A DNA stretch of 9,257 nucleotides from Thermococcus sp. (GTDB lineage Archaea; Methanobacteriota_B; Thermococci; Thermococcales; Thermococcaceae). Below the pieces are notes generated by a model, which saw only the letters and a program-made list of their open reading frames with translations, searched no databases and was not told where the DNA came from. A program made the translations under genes and the position numbers. The stretch is taken from contig JALTCK010000035.1 of assembly GCA_027074805.1 (NCBI GenBank), positions 1 through 9,257 on the forward strand, in the 5' to 3' direction. This document shows, one piece after another, positions 4,983 through 9,257 of the stretch (position 1 is its first letter; each line of letters opens with the position of its first letter).

Positions 4983-5332
4983 TAGAGTGGCTCATCGGAA
5001 TTTTCCTGACTATTGGAGTCATCTTCAACTTCCTGGCCAGCATCGGCATCCTCCGCTTCCCAGACGTCTACACCAGGATACACGCGGCTACTAAGTGTAC
5101 GACCTTCGGAACGATTTTCATAGTTCTTGCGGCGGTAACATATGCGATATACAACTACTACTGGGTTCAGAAGAACCCTGCATGGATAACCATCGGCATA
5201 CACTCGGCTCTTGTTGTTATCTTCTTGGTGCTCACGAACCCTGTTGGTGCCCACGCTATCGGGAGAGCCGCCAGAAAATCCGGTATAAGGCCCTACGGGG
5301 CTGTTATAGACGAGCTGGAGGGTCGACTATGA
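4979..5332 (+). CDS. mbhC: Mrp-type antiporter subunit MnhG/MbhC
   Basis: This 117-residue membrane protein has three hydrophobic helices and belongs to the MnhG/MrpG family. The family motif is clear: LASIGILRFPDVYTRIHAATK at about residues 19-39, then CTTFGTIFIVLAA. In the complex it packs with MbhA and MbhB. The start at 4979 follows the ATGA coupling rule used throughout the operon; an in-frame upstream ATG at 4961 would add MRGGGG inside mbhB and is less likely. A hydrophilic tail of about 30 residues follows the last helix. Confidence 0.92.
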   Translation: MIEWLIGIFLTIGVIFNFLASIGILRFPDVYTRIHAATKCTTFGTIFIVLAAVTYAIYNYYWVQKNPAWITIGIHSALVVIFLVLTNPVGAHAIGRAARKSGIRPYGAVIDELEGRL

Positions 5333-5592
5333 ACTTCGATGAGCTCTTCTGGACTCTTCAGGTTCTCGTGGCGGTAGGACTACTGACGTCAGCGATAGCC
5401 GCGGTGCGCTTCAAGAACCTGATCTCAGCCGTGATAGCGATGGCAGTCTTCAGCCTCATCCTCTCGCTCGAGTTCTACGTGCTCCAAGCACCGGACGTGG
5501 CGATAGCAGAGGCCGGCGTTGGAGCGTGCCTGACAACTGCGATGTACCTCCTCGCAATAAAGAAGACCGCCGCCGAGGAGGTGATAGAATGA
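5329..5592 (+). CDS. mbhD: MbhD, equivalent of part of the MrpA carboxy end
   Basis: This 87-residue protein has three hydrophobic helices. The conserved string APDVAIAEAGVGACLTTAMYLLAI (second half) is found in the carboxy-terminal region of large MrpA proteins; in Mbh operons that region is a free-standing gene. The acidic residues in this helix are candidates for the ion path, by analogy with Mrp and Mbh structures. The start at 5329 overlaps the mbhC stop (ATGA) and gives MNFDELFWTLQVLVAVG, the normal length; the frame is open further upstream but only inside mbhC. Confidence 0.92.
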   Translation: MNFDELFWTLQVLVAVGLLTSAIAAVRFKNLISAVIAMAVFSLILSLEFYVLQAPDVAIAEAGVGACLTTAMYLLAIKKTAAEEVIE

Positions 5593-5861
5593 GGCGTGCA
5601 CTTGGGCTCTTTGCATTCATAGGGTTCACGCTCTTTCTCATAGCAGCGGCGATGAGCCTCAGACCCTTTGGAGAGCCCGTCCACACTGAGATGGACCACT
5701 ATTTCATAACCCATGCCCAGGAGGAGGCTTCTGCCAACAATGTCGTCACGAGCATAGTCTTTGACTACAGGGGTTTCGATACCCTCGGCGAGGCAACCGT
5801 CCTGTTCACTGCTGTTGCGGGCGTTCTCATGGCCCTTCGGCGCAGGGGGGTGAAGGTATGA
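5589..5861 (+). CDS. mbhE: MbhE, equivalent of the last MrpA segment
   Basis: This 90-residue protein has an amino-terminal helix (about residues 5-22), an external-looking loop and a carboxy helix. The stretch VTSIVFDYRGFDTLGEATVLFTAVAGV (about 53-79) is a strong mark of the MrpA carboxy end, including Asp59, Asp64 and Glu68. With MbhD it replaces the MrpA tail in this split arrangement. The ATG at 5589 overlaps the mbhD stop (ATGA); earlier in-frame starts lie inside mbhD. Confidence 0.92.
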   Translation: MRRALGLFAFIGFTLFLIAAAMSLRPFGEPVHTEMDHYFITHAQEEASANNVVTSIVFDYRGFDTLGEATVLFTAVAGVLMALRRRGVKV

Positions 5862-6325
5862 CCACGGTCATCATAAAGACGACCACGAAGTACCTGGCGG
5901 CGCTCATACTGACCTTCGGGGCCTACATAATCGTCCATGGGCACCTTACGCCGGGAGGCGGCTTCCAGGGCGGAGCCGTCTTCGCGAGCGGGCTTGCGCT
6001 CCTCATAGTGGCGTGCGAGGGGGACGTCATCAGGGAGAGGTTCAAGAAGGTGCCACTGAGCGCCCTCGAGAGCGTTGGCGCCCTCGGCTTCCTGGGGATG
6101 GCGACCCTCGGCTTCATGGGGTACACCTTCTTCAGGAACGTGATAGCCAACAGCGGGTTCCCGCTCTTCGGTGAACCGACGCCGCTCGGAATAAACCCCG
6201 GCTACCTGAACACGGGAGGTACTCTGCCATACATGAACATATTCGTCGGTACTAAGGTTCTGGCAGGCTTGACGAGCATAATCCTGGTGTTCTACCTCCT
6301 CCTGGAGGTGAGAGAAAATGAATGA
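5858..6325 (+). CDS. mbhF: Mrp-type antiporter subunit MnhB/MbhF
   Basis: This 155-residue membrane protein with four helices belongs to the MnhB/MrpB family. The signature HGHLTPGGGFQGGA at residues 27-40 is unmistakable, followed by VFASGLALLIVACEGD. A loop with NPGYLNTGGTLPYMNIFVGTKV precedes the last helix. The start overlaps the mbhE stop (ATGA). Its end overlaps mbhG by eight bases, the only junction in this operon with a longer overlap until mbhH/mbhI. Confidence 0.94.
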   Translation: MTTVIIKTTTKYLAALILTFGAYIIVHGHLTPGGGFQGGAVFASGLALLIVACEGDVIRERFKKVPLSALESVGALGFLGMATLGFMGYTFFRNVIANSGFPLFGEPTPLGINPGYLNTGGTLPYMNIFVGTKVLAGLTSIILVFYLLLEVRENE

Positions 6326-6683
6326 AGTGGTTCTGGTCAACCTGCCCTTCATAGTAGTGGCCCTCCTGCTGGCGGTGGGATTTTACACCATCGGCTTCAA
6401 GAGGAACCTCATAAAGATCGTCATAGGGGTTGAAATCCTTGAAGGGGCCGTCAACCTCTTCCTCATCGCCCTCGGCTACGTTAAGGGAGCCTACGCACCA
6501 ATATACACCATGGCCCCACCCCAGGCGGAGAACAACATGGTCCTGCCGACGCCTCAGGCACTGACCCTCACGAGTATTGTCATAGGTGTTGCCGTTTCAG
6601 CCCTCATGCTGGCCTTTGCAGTCAACATATACCGTCACTACGGGACGCTGGACGTTATAAAGATCAGGAGGCTGAGGGGATGA
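6318..6683 (+). CDS. mbhG: Mrp-type antiporter subunit MnhC/MbhG
   Basis: This 121-residue protein has three helices and belongs to the MnhC/MrpC/NuoK family. Visible marks are GFKRNLIKIVIGVEILEGAVNL (about residues 26-47), with Glu39 and Glu42 in the second helix as in NuoK-type proteins, and PTPQALTLTSIVIGVA (about 77-92). In Mrp and Mbh structures it sits beside MbhH and contributes to the proton or sodium path. It overlaps mbhF by eight bases and mbhH by ATGA. Confidence 0.94.
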   Translation: MNEVVLVNLPFIVVALLLAVGFYTIGFKRNLIKIVIGVEILEGAVNLFLIALGYVKGAYAPIYTMAPPQAENNMVLPTPQALTLTSIVIGVAVSALMLAFAVNIYRHYGTLDVIKIRRLRG

Positions 6684-8233
6684 TCGAGCACTTACCCGCC
6701 CTTATGATAGCGGTCCCACTCTTCGGGGCCTTTACAACACCACTCTTCAAGAAGAAACCCAGAGCTGCAGCCCTGTGGGCCCTCTCCATTACGGCCGTTA
6801 CCCTCTGCCTCGGCATCCTGCTGGTCAAAGAAGTCACGACGAAGGGAATGATGATCTACGTCTTCGGCGCTTCAAGCCCCGGCCTAGTTCTTCCCTCGGG
6901 CTACCATGTGCCAGTGAGGATAATCTTCGAGGTCGACGCGATGGGAGCGTTCATGGCTCTCTCTGCAGTTCTCATGAGCTTCATTGGGGCAATGTACTCC
7001 TACAGTCATGTAAAGTTCGAGACCGGCCTCGAAAAGTACTATGCCCTGCTGCTCCTGCTCGAAGTAGGAATACTCGGCATGGTGCTCACCGGCGACCTCT
7101 TTAACCTCTTCGTGTTCCTCGAGATAGCGGGAATATCGGGATCCGCGCTGGTCGGCTTCAGGAACTACCGGGGCGAGGCGAGTGAAGCCGGTCTGAAGTA
7201 TCTAATAGTCAGCGCCGTTGCGTCGCTCATGGTGCTCTTCTCGATAGGCCTGCTCTACGGCGAGTACGGAAACCTTAACATGGCATACCTCAGCACGCAG
7301 ATAGGCTTCAACACGGTGGACATAATCGCCCTGGGACTTCTCTTCACGTCCTTCGCTATGAAGTGCGGAGCAGTTCCGACCCACTACTGGGTTCCTGACG
7401 CATACAGCGAGGTTCCAGCCGGAATAAACCCCACCTTACTGGTGGCCACATATGCAAGCCTATACGCCCTATTCAGGGTGAGCTTCAGCCTCTTCGGAAA
7501 GGTAACCCTCACCATGAGCAGCGTCGGCTGGATAATGAGCGTCATTGGGGTTCTTACCATGTTCATCGGCGTTACGATGGCCCTCGTCCAGAAGGACGTC
7601 AAGAGGCTCATGAGCTACCATGCAATTTCTCAGACTGGCTACATGCTCCTTGGGGTCGGTGTCGGGCTTACCGTCATCAACGACCCTGCCAAGATGGCTG
7701 CCTTCGGAAGGGACGCGATGGCCGGAGGCATATTCCACATCATCAACCACATCATCTACAAGAGCCTCCTGTTAATGACCGCCGGAGCGCTCTTCTACGT
7801 TACCGGAACCAGAAACCTCAACGAGATGGGCGGCCTGGCGAGAAAGATGCCTTACACGACGATAGCCTTCATCGTTGGAGCAGCAGCCATCTCAGGAATC
7901 CCACCCTTCAACGGATTCGCGAGCAAGTTCCTCATCTACGAGACGTCCTACCAGCTGAACCCGTTGTTGGCGATATTCGCTATGGTGACCAGTATCCTAA
8001 CACTAGCTTCGTTCGTCAAGGTCTTCGCCTCGGCCTTCCTCGGGCCGCCGGTGGAAAAGTACGAGAACGTTGGAGAGGTTCCAAAGCCGATGGTCGCTGC
8101 AATGCTAATCCTCGCGGCGCTGTGCATACTCTTCGGCCTCTTCCCCAACATAGTGCTCAACAAACTGGTCTATCCTGCCGTTGACGCCCTGCTGAACCTG
8201 AGCGGCTACCAGACGTGGGGTGGTGTCCTATGA
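6680..8233 (+). CDS. mbhH: Antiporter-like subunit MnhD/MbhH (NuoL/M/N family)
   Basis: This 517-residue protein has about 14 transmembrane helices and is the large proton-translocating subunit. Key charged residues of the family are present: Glu148 in LFNLFVFLEIAG (helix 5), Lys228 in FAMKCGAVPTHYWVPDAY (helix 7) with His235 close by, and His357 with Lys361 in NHIIYKSLLLMTAGA (discontinuous-helix region). QKDVKRLMSYHAISQTGYMLLG is the usual central signature. It is full length with no interruption. It is translationally coupled on both sides (ATGA). Confidence 0.96.
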   Translation: MIEHLPALMIAVPLFGAFTTPLFKKKPRAAALWALSITAVTLCLGILLVKEVTTKGMMIYVFGASSPGLVLPSGYHVPVRIIFEVDAMGAFMALSAVLMSFIGAMYSYSHVKFETGLEKYYALLLLLEVGILGMVLTGDLFNLFVFLEIAGISGSALVGFRNYRGEASEAGLKYLIVSAVASLMVLFSIGLLYGEYGNLNMAYLSTQIGFNTVDIIALGLLFTSFAMKCGAVPTHYWVPDAYSEVPAGINPTLLVATYASLYALFRVSFSLFGKVTLTMSSVGWIMSVIGVLTMFIGVTMALVQKDVKRLMSYHAISQTGYMLLGVGVGLTVINDPAKMAAFGRDAMAGGIFHIINHIIYKSLLLMTAGALFYVTGTRNLNEMGGLARKMPYTTIAFIVGAAAISGIPPFNGFASKFLIYETSYQLNPLLAIFAMVTSILTLASFVKVFASAFLGPPVEKYENVGEVPKPMVAAMLILAALCILFGLFPNIVLNKLVYPAVDALLNLSGYQTWGGVL

Positions 8234-8583
8234 GCTGGCTTGAGAACCTCACGCTGACCTCACCCTCTGGTTACTGGAACCCGGTGCTGTGGCTGGCGTT
8301 CCTGATAATCTTCGCCGTCATCGGGTACATCGTCTACTCCCGCGGGAACAGGAGGTACAAACCCAACACGGAGCAGGTAAAGCCATTCATCAGCGGCAAC
8401 GCCGTTGATGACGTTGAGCAAATACGCGTCCGCGCGAGCGACATCTACTGGGGCTTCATGGAGGCCCTGAAGGGCTATTACAATGTACTCATGAGAATGC
8501 ACACCGGCGACGTGAGGGACTACATTCTCTGGTACCTAGGGGTCGGGGCTATAATCCTGTTCATCCTCGTGGGGGGTGTGTGA
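8230..8583 (+). CDS. mbhI: MbhI, linker subunit between antiporter and hydrogenase arms
   Basis: This 117-residue protein has one helix at about residues 19-37 and another at the carboxy end (about 98-116). Between them is a soluble segment with YKPNTEQVKPFISGNAVDDVEQIRVRASDIYWGF, a pattern also seen at the carboxy end of NuoL/HyfF-like proteins. In Mbh it bridges the Mrp-like and hydrogenase modules. The ATG at 8230 overlaps the mbhH stop (ATGA) and was preferred to the in-frame ATG at 8215. The stop is directly followed by mbhJ without overlap. Confidence 0.9.
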   Translation: MSWLENLTLTSPSGYWNPVLWLAFLIIFAVIGYIVYSRGNRRYKPNTEQVKPFISGNAVDDVEQIRVRASDIYWGFMEALKGYYNVLMRMHTGDVRDYILWYLGVGAIILFILVGGV

Positions 8584-9039
8584 ATGGGGAAGCTCACCAG
8601 CTTTAAGCGCTCCATCTGGGTGTTCCATGCATCTGGCGGGAGCTGCAACGCCTGCGACATTGAGATAGTGGCAGTGCTCACCCCGCGCTACGACGTGGAG
8701 CGCTTCGGGATAAAGCTCGTCGGCAGCCCGAGGCACGCCGATGTGCTCCTCGTCACCGGGGCGATTCCGAGGGACTTCGCGGACAAGCTGAGGCGCGTTT
8801 ACGAGCAGATGCCCGACCCCAAGGCCGTTGTCGTCGTCGGAAGCTGCGGAACCACCGGGGGAGTGTTCTACGACTCATACAACATAGCCGGCCCGATAGA
8901 CGAGATAATCCCGGTGGACGTCTACGTCCCAGGCTGTCCGCCGAGGCCGGAGGCGATAATAGACGGTGTAGTCAAGGCCTGGCTCAAGATAGAGAAGCTG
9001 GAGAAGAAGCTCGAGAAGAAAGGGGGTGGGTCAGAATGA
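8584..9039 (+). CDS. mbhJ: Membrane-bound hydrogenase small subunit MbhJ (NuoB family)
   Basis: This 151-residue protein is complete. It carries the four cysteines of the proximal [4Fe-4S] cluster: GGSCNACD (Cys21 and Cys24), GSCGTTGG (Cys88) and VPGCPPRPEAI (Cys118). It takes electrons from MbhN and hands them to the NiFe site of MbhL. The tail is a lysine- and glutamate-rich helix. Its start is the ATG directly after the mbhI stop. The paralogue at the left edge (2-304) aligns across the second half with many substitutions. Unlike that copy, its junction with mbhK is a clean ATGA without insert. Confidence 0.95.
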   Translation: MGKLTSFKRSIWVFHASGGSCNACDIEIVAVLTPRYDVERFGIKLVGSPRHADVLLVTGAIPRDFADKLRRVYEQMPDPKAVVVVGSCGTTGGVFYDSYNIAGPIDEIIPVDVYVPGCPPRPEAIIDGVVKAWLKIEKLEKKLEKKGGGSE

Positions 9040-9257
9040 CGATGAAAGCCCAGGAAGTCCTCGAGAGGCTCCAGGGAGCGCTCGGGGAGGCGATAGTGTC
9101 GCACGAGGTGAGGGAGTACACGATGGGAGTGAAGAGGAAGAGAACCTACGGCGAGGTCTGGCTCACGATAAAGCCGGAGGCGTTCAGGAAGGCCGTCGAG
9201 ACGATATTTGGCATCGACTACCCCCACCTGCACTTCATAACCGGAGAGGACGGCGGA
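9036..9257 (+). CDS. mbhK: Hydrogenase subunit MbhK (NuoC family), 5' part
   Basis: Only the first 74 codons are inside the window. The fragment reads MTMKAQEVLERLQGALGEAI followed by SHEVREYTMGVKRKRTYGEVWLTIKPEAFRKAVETIF, the amino-terminal part of the NuoC-like subunit in Mbh-type hydrogenases. It overlaps the mbhJ stop (ATGA). It is hardly alignable with the start of the MbhK-like protein at 495-1019, although both occupy the same place in their operons. The rest of the operon (mbhL, M, N) is expected beyond the right edge. Confidence 0.88.
   Translation, partial: MTMKAQEVLERLQGALGEAIVSHEVREYTMGVKRKRTYGEVWLTIKPEAFRKAVETIFGIDYPHLHFITGEDGG

Noticed and set aside
5300..5312. ggggctgttata resembling the right end of the element (1167-1178)
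   Set aside because: The match is about a dozen bases within the mbhC coding sequence with no hairpin or left block nearby; it is a chance similarity.

Overview
The window comes from a GC-rich hyperthermophilic archaeon of the order Thermococcales, most likely a Thermococcus. This rests on dense ATGA-coupled operons, heavy use of AGG and ATA codons, a BRE/TATA-type promoter, an exact SurR-type operator, and Mbh-family (group 4d-like) [NiFe] hydrogenase genes. Family names below rest on recognised motifs and gene order, not on a database search.

Layout. All real genes lie on the + strand, in two consecutive membrane-bound hydrogenase units. Unit 1 (1-3940) is the 3' half of an operon: the end of a NuoB/MbhJ-like small subunit, a NuoC/MbhK-like subunit, a complete NuoD/MbhL-like catalytic subunit with both nickel-binding CxxC motifs, a NuoH/MbhM-like membrane subunit and a two-cluster ferredoxin MbhN. 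A 245-bp AT-rich gap (3941-4185) follows, with a SurR motif, a TATA box and a leader containing inverted repeats. Unit 2 (4186 to window end) starts a second operon in canonical order: mbhA, B, C, D, E, F, G, H, I, J and the start of mbhK. Its first eight genes form the Mrp-like Na+/H+ antiporter module. Its last genes begin the hydrogenase arm.

How they work together. In characterised Mbh complexes, reduced ferredoxin gives electrons through the FeS clusters of MbhN and MbhJ to the NiFe site in MbhL, protons are reduced to H2, and the energy drives ion transfer through MbhM, MbhH and the Mrp-like subunits, giving a Na+ gradient for ATP synthesis. Unit 1 presumably has its own membrane module upstream, outside the window.

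Most unusual content. Unit 1 is interrupted at two gene junctions (J/K and K/L) by related inserts of about 150 bp. Each has a short GC-rich hairpin near its left end and a longer hairpin, with the same G-G mismatch, at its right end. Each insert is followed by a second, diverged copy of the 3' end of the gene before it. Each also sits inside a small open frame (65 and 70 codons) that keeps the ATGA coupling to both neighbours. The two copies are read in different frames at their conserved right end, so the conserved thing is the DNA or RNA and not a protein. The equivalent J/K junction in unit 2 has no insert and serves as a reference inside the window. I regard these inserts as the best candidate for an undescribed element here.
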